Shown here piece by piece: positions 1 to 9,465 of a stretch of DNA of 64,000 bases; the first letter of the stretch is position 1; each line of letters starts with the position of its first letter. A program made the position numbers and the translations under genes. Location: the NCBI GenBank assembly GCA_963717125.1, contig CAVQVG010000014.1, positions 1-64,000 on the forward strand. The letters are read 5' to 3'. The notes beneath the pieces are model-generated. The model made no database searches. It saw only the letters and a program-made list of their open reading frames with translations, and had not been told where the DNA came from. This DNA is from RYN-230 sp963717125. Lineage in GTDB: Bacteria > Actinomycetota > Actinomycetes > Streptosporangiales > Streptosporangiaceae.

Positions 1-84
1 CGCGGGTATTACCGGCGGGATTCTGTCAGCCCGGTTCCCCGGGCGGCCCGCCGCGTAGCGCCATCCGGGCGTGGGCTCCTGGCC

Positions 85-225
85 GTGGCAGCGCGGGTAT
101 TGCCCCCGGGTCACCGTGACCGTTACCTGGAGGAGTTCCGGTCTGAGCTGTATGACCTGGCCGCTGTTGGTGCTGGCTGGTGGCTGCAGTTCCGCGACGC
201 GGCCCGGCAGCTGTCTCGCGCCTGA
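85..225 (+). CDS. Short hypothetical protein (46 aa)
   Basis: The frame is open from the left edge of the window to TGA at 223-225. GTG at 85 gives 46 residues containing the charged stretch RYLEEFRSEL followed by a helix-like segment GWWLQFRDAARQ. No strong ribosome-binding site is visible, so the product may begin before the window. It lies just upstream of a small membrane protein in the same direction, and similar short charged proteins are common in actinomycete accessory regions (recalled, not checked). I assign no function. Confidence 0.4.
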   Translation: MAARVLPPGHRDRYLEEFRSELYDLAAVGAGWWLQFRDAARQLSRA

Positions 226-272
226 ACGGTGGCTACCACCGCGCGGGCCCCGAGCCGCAGGCGGGCCGCGCC

Positions 273-584
273 GTGAGACGGGTAGCGCGGGTCGCGTGGC
301 GCGTAGCCGGGGCCCTGGCCGTTCCCGGCGTGCTGGCCGGGTTCGGGTTGACCGCGGCCGCCGTGGTGATCGGGGCGCTGATCATCTTCGCGGGGGTCGT
401 GTGCTGGGTCCTCGCCGACGAGCAGCGTTCCGCCCGGGCCGCCCAGCTGCTCGCGGCCGCGCCGGGGCACCCCGCGGCCGGTCCGGCACCGCAGTTCCGG
501 CCACAGTCCCTTCCCCCAAGCGCGCCCGGGCCCTGCCCAAGGCGTAAAGCGCCCGGGCAGCCACCGGCCAGCCGGACCGGGTAA
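273..584 (+). CDS. Small membrane protein (103 aa)
   Basis: GTG at 273 starts a basic N-terminus (MRRVARVAWR) followed by about 37 hydrophobic residues (roughly 12-48), enough for one long or two short membrane helices, then a cytoplasmic Ala/Pro/Gln-rich tail. An in-frame GTG at 180 would add 31 residues that look non-coding, so the shorter start is preferred. It follows the 46-aa protein by 47 nt and may be cotranscribed with it. The family is not recognised; the arrangement is typical of small membrane proteins in integrated elements, which is inference only. Confidence 0.5.
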   Translation: MRRVARVAWRVAGALAVPGVLAGFGLTAAAVVIGALIIFAGVVCWVLADEQRSARAAQLLAAAPGHPAAGPAPQFRPQSLPPSAPGPCPRRKAPGQPPASRTG

Positions 585-595
585 TAACCGCTGTA

Positions 596-697
596 TCACC
601 CGGCCAGCGCAGCCGCGGCGACCGTGAGCACCTGAACCTTCGTGAAGTCGTCATCGAGAGACTCGGCGATCGCCTCGGCCCGGGCAGGATGCGTAAA
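596..697 (-). pseudogene. C-terminal fragment resembling an actinobacterial helical-repeat protein
   Basis: A minus-strand frame ending in TGA at 596 encodes AEAIAESLDDDFTKVQVL followed by an Ala-rich helix. This resembles one unit of the helical repeats (Ala-rich, period about 35 residues) seen in many actinobacterial repeat proteins. Nothing upstream in the frame looks like further repeats, and no start is convincing, so at most this is a decayed tail of a larger gene. Resemblance is by eye only. Confidence 0.2.
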
Positions 698-831
698 AAG
701 CCGACATTCGAACCATGTGATATTCGGCCCGTGCCCGGTATTTAACGGCGCCGTACGGTAGCCCCCACCTAGCCGCCCTGTGTCCAAGGTGAACACCGGT
801 CTGGGCACCACCAGTCTTCTGGCATCGTGAT

Positions 832-2479
832 GTGGTGCCACGAGTTGACTTCGATCGTCTCTCTCCCGGCGAGTACGAGATCATGGTGTCGGTGCTGCTG
901 TCCCGGCTGCGGCAGACTCGCCGGGTTGACGGCAGCGGCGGCGACGGCGGCCTCGACTGCTATTTTCCAGGCGAGGAGGGCACGGACGCCTACGAACTGA
1001 AGAGCTTCACCGGACGCATGGAACGGACGCAGCGCCGCCAAGTCGAACGGTCCCTGGCCCGGGCGATGGGAACGAACTCGCGCACCTGGACACTGGTCGT
1101 GCCGATCGATCCGACCCCCGCCGAGCAACGGTGGTTCGACTCTCTGGGCGCCTGCCTCCCCGCGCGGCTGGAATGGCTTGGCAAGACCTGGCTGGAGGAG
1201 CAGCTAGCCCGGTTCCCGGACATCGTCCGCTATTTCTCCGGCGCGGCCGAGGAAGTCGTCCGCATCCTGACCGAGATCAGCCGCGAGGACGCGCTGCCCG
1301 ACAACGCGGCCGGACTCGCCCAGCGGTTCGCCGGCGAGGCCAGTCGGCTGAACGAGATCGACCCCTACTACTGGTTCGAATTCGGCATCGCCGCCGACGT
1401 GGTCACGGTGACGGCTCATCCCCGCTACCCTGACGCTCCCCGGGACCGCCCGATTACGGTGACCGCGACCTTGCAGTTCGATGACTCCCCAGACCAGCAG
1501 AAAGCCCGCGAGGCCCTCGCCGATTTCATGAAGTTCGGGACGCCGGTAACCATCCCGGCGCCCTGCACCACAGGCTTGGTCATAGACGCCCCGGCCGGCC
1601 TGGGCGGCGATTTTCCGGACGGAACCCTGGCCCTGGACGGCACGTTCCCGCCCGGGTCTGAACAGGCGGCCACGGTCCTGCTCCGTGTCCCCCCGCAGCC
1701 GCCTATCCGCCACATGATCCACCTGGACGTCACCGAGCGCAGCGCCGGTCCAGCCGGCGGACTGCGCCTGCTCGCCCGGGACCGGTCCGGGCTGCTGACC
1801 CTGGAGCAGCGTTTCGACATCGTCCAGCGCACCTACCATGCCCATCTGGCCTACCGGTACCACGCCGACGTCCTGCCGCGAGACGCCGTCCCGGTCCTGC
1901 GGTTCTGCGCCGATGTGGCGGCCGGGCAGGAAATGGCGGTCACCGACCCGGCCGGGAATATCCTCGCGACCAGCTCGGGGGGCTGTCGGCCCTGCGACCT
2001 GGCCCGAGAGCTACATCCACTGCGCGGAAATGCTGGCCGAGGTCCAGCAGTTGACAGGGACCGCCTTCCCGCTCCCGAACGCGTTCACCGCTGAGGACCA
2101 ACGGGACATGCACTACGTCCGCGCGATCCTGCGTGGCGAGGACGTCCAGGCGCAGTGGGGTGGCATGATTGCCCCTCTCGCGGCACCGGCCGTGGACAAC
2201 CTCCTCACGCAGATCGAGCAGCACGGGGACCCGTTCATGTTTGCCGCCGCCATACCGGAGACGGTACAAGCGGCCGGAGGACAGCTGCCGATCGGCACGG
2301 TCCTGCACGTCATGCACTCCACGCGTATCGCCAACCTGGCCGAAGTCCGGGCATGGCGGCTGGCCGACGCGGAAGGCAGCATCGACGTACAGTTCGAGCC
2401 GGCCTGCAACAAGGACATGACGGTGCGGGCCGCACCTAGTGACGCACCTCCCGCGCCCGGCCAAAACCAGCCGTCATAA
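832..2479 (+). CDS. PD-(D/E)XK nuclease-like protein, frameshifted
   Basis: GTG at 832 opens a frame whose first ~110 residues carry a restriction-endonuclease-like signature: GGDGGLD (Asp42) then AYELKSF (Glu55, Lys57), followed by a basic helix (QRRQVERSLARA) and a WTLVVPIDPTP strand. The rest, about 430 residues, is a large uncharacterised region. The frame degenerates after about residue 384, while the +1 frame continues with good coding character (TWPESYIHCAEMLAEVQQLTG) to TAA at 2479. Removing one G from the six-G run at 1977-1982 joins the two into a protein of about 548 aa. The nuclease fold is inferred from motifs. It sits alone in accessory DNA near tRNA-Glu, which would suit a defence or element-borne gene. 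Confidence 0.6.
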
Positions 2480-2515
2480 CCAACTCCACGGCAGCAGCGC
2501 TGATAAGGAGAACCA

Positions 2516-2689
2516 AAGAAGAAGATCATCATTACCGCGGCCGCCGGAGCCGTAGCCAACTGCCTCGTTGGACACGTCGCCGACTGGTGCCTGTTCCACG
2601 CACTAGGCTTGCGTTACCCCGCGACGCATAGTGACCCGGCCTTCAGCCGATCTACGTCAGCGACCGCCCGGGACCGGGGCGGTCGCTGA
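2516..2689 (+). pseudogene. Small ORF with Shine-Dalgarno but no start codon
   Basis: AAGGAG at 2505-2510 is followed, five bases later, by AAG AAG AAG ATC ATC ATT at 2516. The frame then runs 57 codons to TGA at 2687-2689 with a hydrophobic, Cys/His/Trp-containing stretch (NCLVGHVADWCLFHALGLRY). A stop at 2504 precludes any upstream start. If codon 2516 were ATG the gene would look normal (MKKIII...). It is therefore either a start-codon mutant, a sequence error, or a fortuitous frame. It follows the nuclease-like gene by 36 nt. Confidence 0.35.
2657..2689 (+). terminator. Perfect 13-bp hairpin
   Basis: TCAGCGACCGCCC (2657-2669) is exactly complementary to GGGCGGTCGCTGA (2677-2689), leaving a 7-nt loop. 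There is no U-tract on either side. It overlaps the end of the start-less ORF and would close transcription of the 832-2479 gene; many actinomycete terminators lack a U-tract. Confidence 0.6.
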
Positions 2690-2869
2690 GTCCCCAGAGC
2701 GAGCGATCATCTCAGGGACCATGCCGCTCCCTTTGCCGTCGGCCGCATTACCCAACGGGCCGGATCGTCTGACCGCTTGACCAAGTTCATTCCCGGCCCG
2801 ATCGGCCGTGCGGAGGTGCCCGAAGGCGCCAGCCTGTGACGCCGCAACCGCCCAGTGACGCCAGAACTC

Positions 2870-2889
2870 GATGACAAACCGATGACAAA
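2870..2889. repeat. 9-bp direct repeat GATGACAAA x2 beside tRNA-Glu
   Basis: GATGACAAA occurs at 2870-2878 and 2881-2889, separated by two bases, about 60 bp beyond the 3' end of tRNA-Glu. Short direct repeats beside a tRNA 3' end can be recombinase arm-type sites of an integrated element, but no integrase gene is in the window, so this is only suggestive. Confidence 0.3.
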
Positions 2890-2895
2890 TGATCA

Positions 2896-2927
2896 AGGCC
2901 CGGCCACCCAACGTGGTGACCGGGCCT
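2896..2927 (-). terminator. Hairpin downstream of tRNA-Glu
   Basis: AGGCCCGG (2896-2903) pairs with CCGGGCCT (2920-2927) with additional CCAC/GTGG pairing inside. Read on the minus strand it lies about 20 nt after the tRNA 3' end and is followed by a T-containing but not U-rich stretch, so it is a plausible tRNA-Glu terminator. Confidence 0.5.
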
Positions 2928-2947
2928 GTGACCTGCTACTTCTTCAG

Positions 2948-3020
2948 TAGCCCCGACCGGATTTGAACCGGCGCTACCGCCTTGAGAGGGCGGCGTCCTG
3001 GGCCACTAGACGACGGGGCC
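2948..3020 (-). tRNA. tRNA-Glu (anticodon CTC)
   Basis: Minus-strand 73-nt cloverleaf: acceptor GGCCCCG pairs with CGGGGCT (a G.U closing pair), T-loop GGTTCAAATCC, anticodon loop with CTC flanked by GCCGCC/GGCGGT stem arms. The genomic sequence has no encoded CCA. It is the last feature before the accessory stretch 1-2945, so its 3' end is a possible integration point. Confidence 0.93.
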
Positions 3021-3171
3021 AGAACTGTGTTGCCAGACACTGCATGGTAGGGCACCGCGAACGGTGACGCCAAACCGGACGCAGCGCCGCAGGTCCCCGG
3101 CTGACTTCCAGGTTTCTGGAAGCAGCCGCGGCGGCCGCATGCCGCCCCGTTCTACGGGTATCTGGCAGCGC

Positions 3172-3468
3172 ATGTTGGCATTCATCATTGTTCTGCTGAT
3201 CGTGGGACTGATCGCCGGTGCGCTGGCTCGCCTGCTGGTGCCCGGCCGCGACCCCATCGGGCTGCTCGGGACGATCGTCCTGGGCGTGCTGGGGTCTTTC
3301 CTCGGCGGGGTTGTGCTGAACCTGGTCGAGTACCACAAGCTGTTCACGCACTCGATCCGGCTGGCCGGCATCATCGGATCGATCATCGGCGCCGTGATCC
3401 TCTTGATCCTCTACCGGCTGTCCGGACACGAGCGGGGCCACCGCCGGAGCGGCTACCGCGCCCGCTGA
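3172..3468 (+). CDS. GlsB/YeaQ/YmgE family small membrane protein
   Basis: About 98 residues, almost entirely three hydrophobic helices (residues ~1-20, ~27-45, ~57-80) with the family hallmark GLIAGALARLLVPGRDPIGLLGTIVLGVLGSFLGG near the N-terminus. The family (transglycosylase-associated proteins) consists of small stress-related integral membrane proteins of unclear biochemical role. ATG at 3172 puts the first helix at the normal place; in-frame upstream starts (3139, 3064) would add an untypical hydrophilic leader. The gene lies between the two tRNA genes, on the opposite strand to them. Confidence 0.8.
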   Translation: MLAFIIVLLIVGLIAGALARLLVPGRDPIGLLGTIVLGVLGSFLGGVVLNLVEYHKLFTHSIRLAGIIGSIIGAVILLILYRLSGHERGHRRSGYRAR

Positions 3469-3630
3469 CCCACGGGGCCGCCTAGCGGCCGGGCAGGCCT
3501 GGGGCCCGCCCGGCCCGGCCGGGCTTGACCAGCCCCGGCAGGCCGCGCGGCAGGGGGATGGACCGGGCCCGGAAGTGCGTTCGGCCAAATAGGGATGTTG
3601 CGGAACCGGTGGGTGCGCGGCAGTTGCGGT

Positions 3631-3665
3631 AAAAGAAAAACCGGCAGGCCACTGACCTGCCGGTT
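3631..3665 (-). terminator. Rho-independent terminator of tRNA-Gln
   Basis: AACCGGCAGG (3639-3648) pairs with CCTGCCGGTT (3656-3665), 10 bp with a 7-nt loop. On the minus strand it is followed by TTTTTCTTTT (3631-3640), a clear U-tract, 10 nt after the tRNA-Gln 3' end. Confidence 0.9.
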
Positions 3666-3674
3666 TCGCAACTG

Positions 3675-3746
3675 CTGGGGTACCAGGACTCGAACCTAGA
3701 CTAACGGGGCCAGAACCCGTCGGGCTGCCAATTACCCCATACCCCA
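3675..3746 (-). tRNA. tRNA-Gln (anticodon CTG)
   Basis: Minus-strand 72-nt cloverleaf: acceptor TGGGGTA pairs with TACCCCA, discriminator G, T-arm GGTTCGAGTCC, anticodon loop TTCTGGC giving CTG. Starts TGGGGTATGG, the usual bacterial tRNA-Gln sequence. A U-tract terminator follows immediately. Together with tRNA-Glu it forms the tRNA cluster normally found near gltX; here 13.6 kb of carbohydrate genes separate them. Confidence 0.95.
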
Positions 3747-3822
3747 TCGCGGTGAGCGGGGGTCACCCGCGCGCCTGTGCAGTGTAGCCGAAACCGGGAC
3801 CCTCCCGCGAAACAGCACCGGA

Positions 3823-5198
3823 TCAGGTGACCGGCCCGGTCGGGGACGGGACGAGCAGGCGGCGGGTGGTTTCCAGGCCCCACGGGTCCAGGTTTCGCAG
3901 CCCGTCGCCGGACGAGCGCAGGCCGCCGTAGCGCTCGACCAGCGCGGCCCAGTCCGCACGGCGCTGCACCCCGGGCCGGGCCAGCAGGCAGTCCGGGTCG
4001 TTCACCCAGAACCGGCCCTGCTGCCAGGCCCGGGCCACCGTGTTCCGGGCCGCGGCGCGCTGCGAGGGCATGGCTGGGTTGCCGTCGGCCGGCTCGTAGT
4101 CGGCGGCGATGTCCGGGCCGACGCGCATCGCGTCGACCAGGCCGACCGAGGGCAGGATGGGCGCGCCGCAGCCGAGCAGCAGCGGGCCCGGCCCGATCGC
4201 GTCCCGGATCAGCCGCAGGCCGCGCTGGTAGGCCTGCACCCCGGTGACGTCCTCGTGGCGGCGGCCCTCGCAGGCCCCGGCGTACATGAAGTCGATCTTG
4301 AAGTAGTCGATGCCCCAGTCCCGCATGGCGCGCAGCACGCTGGTCAGGTAGGCGGCCGCGTCCGGGTGCGTGACGTCCAGCGCGGTGCATTCCTGGCGGC
4401 ACACGGTGCCGGCGAAGACCGGTTCGCCGGACGGGTCGCGGACCACCCAGTCGGGGCGGTTGCGCAGCAGGTCACTGGACCGGCCGACGAGCATCGGCGC
4501 GATCCACAGGCCGGCCCGCCGGCCCGCGTCCCGGATCCGGCGCACCAGCCCGGGCAGGTCGGCGAACCGGCCCGAGGACCGCAGCCAATCCCCCGGCGCG
4601 CTCTGGTACCCGTCGTCTATTTGCACAACGCCAATGCCTAGTTCGAGCTCGTCCATGGCGCGCAGATTTGCCCGGATGTCGTCCTCGGTCGCGGTCGCGT
4701 AGTACTGGTACCAGGAGCACCAGACCGGTGGCACCGGGCGCAACCCGCTGGGCGGCATCCCGGCCCGCGCGGCGAACTCGCCCGCCCAGCGGCCCAGCGC
4801 GCCGGTCAGGCCGCCACCGCCGGTGTCGGTGCGCCGGGTCACCGGGCCGTCCGCGGACACGATGAGGTACCCGTCGCACACCCGGGCCTGGATCACCGGC
4901 ACCTGCTCGGCCACGGTGACCGCGGCGAAGATCTCCACCGGGCCCTCGTCCCCCGGGTCGATGGCCAGCAGGCCGGCGCCCTGATGCACGCCGGGCGGCG
5001 CGGCCGCGCCGTACTGGCAGTCGATGGCCAGGGATTCCCGGGCGGTGACGCGATACGGCGTGGCGGTCGGGCGGAGCGCGGTGACGATGCTCCAGGACTG
5101 CCAGCCTTCGGCGTACAGCGTGCCGCGATCTGGTTCGGCGGGCACGCACGCGATGTCGCGCTGCGCGCCGCCCAGGCTGCTTACCCGGCCCCGGCTGG

Positions 5199-5202
<4 letters not shown>
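3823..5202 (-). CDS. Alpha-galactosidase (GH27/GH36 clan D), cytoplasmic
   Basis: 459 residues. The GH27/36 barrel signatures are present: WCSWYQYY (~161), VVQIDDGYQ (~192), GLWIAPMLVG (~231), the catalytic-nucleophile strand YFKIDFMYAG with Asp304, and GCGAPILPSVGLVDAMRVGPD, in which Asp364 is the probable acid/base. There is no signal peptide, so substrate must be imported. ATG at 5202 overlaps the TGA of the upstream transporter ATPase by 4 nt, so it is translationally coupled as the last gene of the dppA-like operon. Predicted to remove alpha-1,6-galactose from imported manno-oligosaccharides; raffinose-type sugars are the alternative. Confidence 0.85.
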
Positions 5203-6193
<991 letters not shown>

Positions 6194-6197
<4 letters not shown>

Positions 6198-7463
6198 GTG
6201 TCGCCTCCGCTCCGCTCCGCCCCCACCGGGCTGTCCGCTCCCAGCGGGCTCTCTGACCTCACCACGTGCGCGGCGCTGGCTCCGTTCAGCCCGGGCGGGG
6301 GGCCGTCCGGGCGGTACCGCGGGTCGTGCAGGTGGCAGGCGACCCGCCAGTCGCTGACCTGCGCTGCGCCCGTGCCCATGCCCGTGCCTGCGGCCGTGCC
6401 CGTGGCCGCGGCGCGCGGCGGCGGCGGCAGCGCGGGCGGCGGGCGGGTGGAGCGCCGGGTGGGCGGTCGGGCAGGGCCCGAAGCGGAACTCGCAGCGTGG
6501 CTCGAACGGGCAGCCCGGGAAGTCGCTGCGCAGGTCAGGCGGGATCCCAGGGATTCCGCGCAGCTCGCGGCGGACGCTGCGGATGTCCGGGAAGGAGCGC
6601 AGCAGGCCCAGCGTGTACGGGTGCGCGGGAGCGACCCCGACCAGCTCGGCCGGGGCCCGCTCGATCACCTCGGCGGCGTACATCACGGCCAGCCGGTCGC
6701 TGATCTCCAGCAGCAGGGACAGGTCGTGCGTGATGAAGATCACGCTGAAGCCCAGCTCCTCGCGGAGCCGCTCGATCTCGTCCAGGATCTCCCGCTGGAC
6801 CACCACGTCCAGCGCGGTGGTCGGCTCGTCCATGATGATGATCTCTGGCTCCAGCGCCAGCGCCATCGCGATCATCACCCGCTGCCGCATCCCGCCGGAC
6901 AGCTCGTGCGCGAAGCTGCCGATCCGGGCCGGGTCGATGCCGACCATGTCGAGCAGGTCCCGGGCCCGTTGCTGGCGGGCGGCGGCGTCCAGCTCGGGCC
7001 GGTGCGCCGCGAAGATGTCGGTGAACTGCCGGCCCAGGCCGGTCACCGGGTTGAGCGCGTTCATCGCGCTCTGGAACACCATGGCGATCTTGTTCCAGCG
7101 GAATTGGCGCAGGTCCTCGCCCTGCAGGGCCAGCACGTCCACCGGCGCGCCGACGGCCGGGAAGAACGTGATCGATCCCCCGGTCAGGTAGGCGGGCGGC
7201 TTGAGCATCCGGGCCAGCGCGTAGGCCAGGGTGGACTTGCCGCAGCCGCTCTCCCCGGCGATGCCGAGGACCTCGCCGCGGCGCAGCTCGATGGTCACGT
7301 CGCGGACCGCCCGGGTCGGCCGAGGGCCGGCGTACTCGACGCTGAGCCGCTCCGCGCGCAGCACCACGTCCCCGCTTGGGTCGGCCCCGCCGCTGGGGTC
7401 GGCCCCGCCGCTAGGCCCGGCCTCGCCGCTGGGGCTGGCCCCGCTGGCGGCGGGGGCGGTCAC
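6194..7463 (-). CDS. ABC transporter ATPase, DppD/OppD type, frameshifted
   Basis: GTG at 7463 (GTGA overlap with the permease stop) begins a ~422-residue ATPase: Walker A GESGCGKST, signature LSGGMRQRVMIAMAL, Walker B IIIMDEPTTALD, and the C-terminal motif FPGCPFEPRCEFRFGPC. After HPALHPP the frame becomes low-complexity His/Gly/Arg, while the next frame encodes the expected family ending VSDWRVACHLHDPRYRP and stops at 6194 exactly where the next gene starts. One extra base between about 6400 and 6445, in a run of GCC/GGC triplets, explains this. The N-terminus has a short SGGADPSGGADPSG repeat encoded by imperfect 18-bp DNA repeats. Confidence 0.8.
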
Positions 7464-8383
7464 CGGGCCGCCTCGGGGCGGCGGTCCCGGTACACCCGCA
7501 GCCGCGGGTTGAGCAACTCGTCCAGGCTGAAGTTGATCAGCGCCAGCCCCATCCCGAGCAGCGCGATGCACAGTCCGGGCGGGATGAACCACCACCACGC
7601 GCCGACCGAGAGGGCCTCGTCGTTGTACGCGATGTTGAGCATGTTTCCCCAGGTGAGGAGCGTCGGGTCGCCGAGGCCGATGAACGCCAGCGCGGCCTGG
7701 GTGAGGATCGCGAAGATCATGGCGAAGATGAAGTTGGACACGATGATGGGCAGCTCGTTGGGCAGGATCTCGACGAACACGACCCGCCAGGCCCGCTCCC
7801 CGGCGGCGCGGGCGGCCAGGATGTACTCCCGGTTACGTACCGACAGCGTCTGCGCCCGGAGCACCCGGGCGGACGCGGCCCAGCTGGTCAGCGCGATGAC
7901 CACGATCAGCGGGCCGAGCCCGTTCGACTTGAGGTCGGCGATGATCACGATGACCAGCGGCAGCGTGGGGATGACCAGGACCACGTTGGACACCAGGCTG
8001 AGCGCCTCGTCTACGAAGCCGCCCGCGTAGCCGCCGCCGATGCCCACCACGATCGAGATCAGCGTGGCCAGCAGGCCCGCCCCGATGCCGATCGCGAGCG
8101 ACGCGCGGGTGCTGACCACGAGCTGGGCGAAGACGTCCTGGCCGATCTGCGTGGTGCCCAGCCAGTGGCTGGCCGACGGCCCGGCCAGCTCGGTGTGGCT
8201 CAGCGCGTTCGGGTCACCGGCGAAGAACGGCCCGACGATGCCGAGCAGCACGAAGAACCCGACGATGCAGGTGCCGGCGACGAGGCGCGGCGAGCGGAAC
8301 GCGGCGCGCAGCCCGGACAGCCGGCTCGCATCGGGAGCGCCCGTCTCGGCCGCGACCGTGGCGACGACGTTGGTCGCGGTCAC
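7460..8383 (-). CDS. ABC transporter permease, DppC/OppC type
   Basis: 307 residues, six predicted membrane helices, with the N-terminal OppC segment (LVAGTCIVGFFVLLGIVGPFFAGDP, LGTTQIGQDVFAQLV) and the EAA loop RNREYILAARAAGERAWRVVFVEILPNELPIIV. GTG at 8383 overlaps the stop of the partner permease (8380) by 4 nt. Forms the membrane channel with the DppB-like subunit. Family-5 binding-protein transporters import peptides, but several import cello-, manno- or other oligosaccharides; neighbours favour the latter. Confidence 0.88.
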   Translation of the reverse strand: MTATNVVATVAAETGAPDASRLSGLRAAFRSPRLVAGTCIVGFFVLLGIVGPFFAGDPNALSHTELAGPSASHWLGTTQIGQDVFAQLVVSTRASLAIGIGAGLLATLISIVVGIGGGYAGGFVDEALSLVSNVVLVIPTLPLVIVIIADLKSNGLGPLIVVIALTSWAASARVLRAQTLSVRNREYILAARAAGERAWRVVFVEILPNELPIIVSNFIFAMIFAILTQAALAFIGLGDPTLLTWGNMLNIAYNDEALSVGAWWWFIPPGLCIALLGMGLALINFSLDELLNPRLRVYRDRRPEAAR

Positions 8384-9372
8384 CGGGACAGCCTCGTCCG
8401 CGGGTCGATGAAGCCGTGCAGCAGATCGACCAGGAGATTGGCGCCGAGCACGGCAAATGTGATCACCAGGAAGATCCCCTGCATCAGCGGGTAGTCATTG
8501 TTGTTGACCGCCAGCACGAGCTTCTCGCCCAGCCCGGGGTAGGAAAACACGTACTCCATCGCGATCGCCCCGCTGACCACGAATCCCAGTGAGATGGCGA
8601 ATCCGGAGACGCTGGGCAAGACCGCGTTGCGGGCCGCGTAGCCGATCATTATCCGGCGCTGCGGCAGCCCTTTCGCCTCGGCGGCGACGACGTAATCGTC
8701 GGACAGCGTGGACACCATCATGTTGCGCATGCCGAGCAGCCAGCCACCGACCGAGCTGAGCACGATGGTCAGCGCGGGCAGGATCGCGTGCTGCACGGCC
8801 GACGCGAGGAACGCCAGGTTCCAGCCCGGGGTCAGCTCGGAGTTGGTGTCATAGCCCTGGCCCTGCGGCAGCACGTGCCAGACGTTGGTCGCGAACACGT
8901 AGAGCATGATCAGCGCGAGCCAGAAGTACGGCATCGCGGTGAGCAGCGTGGTGGCCGGGACGATGCTGTCCAGCCGGGACCCGCGCTTCCAGCCGGCCAG
9001 CACGCCTGCCGCGATGCCCAGCACGAAGCTGAGCACCGTGGCCGTGCCGACCAGGATCAGCGTCCAGTAGATGGACTGGCTGATCTCGACGGCGACCGGC
9101 GTCGGGAAGTTCGCGATGGACAGGCCGAACCGCAGGTGCGCCAGGCCGTCCAGGTAGGACCAGTACTTCTGGAAGATGTTGCCGCCGCCCAGGCCGAGCA
9201 GCGCGGTGAGCACCTTGGCCTCGTTCGGCGGCACGGTGCCCGACTGGTTCATCCGGCCGATCAGCGCCTCCACCGGATTGCCCGGGATGAGCTGCGGCAA
9301 CAGGAAGTTGATGGTCAGCGCCACCCACGCCGCGATCAGGTAGAAGCCAAGCTTCCGACCCACATAGCGCAA
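8380..9372 (-). CDS. ABC transporter permease, DppB/OppB type
   Basis: 330 residues. N-terminal OppB pattern RYVGRKLGFYLIAAWVALTINFLLPQLIPGNPVE, six helices, and EAA loop SDDYVVAAEAKGLPQRRIMIGYAARNAVLP. I chose TTG at 9372 because AGGAG lies 8 nt upstream and the first helix then starts at the usual distance; the longer in-frame GTG/ATG readings (to 9426) add only a Gly/Arg-rich stretch. 93 nt separate it from the binding-protein gene. Confidence 0.85.
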   Translation of the reverse strand: MRYVGRKLGFYLIAAWVALTINFLLPQLIPGNPVEALIGRMNQSGTVPPNEAKVLTALLGLGGGNIFQKYWSYLDGLAHLRFGLSIANFPTPVAVEISQSIYWTLILVGTATVLSFVLGIAAGVLAGWKRGSRLDSIVPATTLLTAMPYFWLALIMLYVFATNVWHVLPQGQGYDTNSELTPGWNLAFLASAVQHAILPALTIVLSSVGGWLLGMRNMMVSTLSDDYVVAAEAKGLPQRRIMIGYAARNAVLPSVSGFAISLGFVVSGAIAMEYVFSYPGLGEKLVLAVNNNDYPLMQGIFLVITFAVLGANLLVDLLHGFIDPRTRLSR

Positions 9373-9465
9373 CGCCCCTGCTCCTTTCTGCCTGGCCGCG
9401 GTGCGTGGCCGCCCGGCCGCGGGCAAGGCCGCCCGGCGGCCGTCGTGGCCGCCGGGCGGCGGGGG

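Noticed and set aside
2657..2911. 84-aa minus-strand ORF as an integrase remnant
   Set aside because: No tyrosine-recombinase motif (R..HxxR..Y) is present and it overlaps a hairpin.
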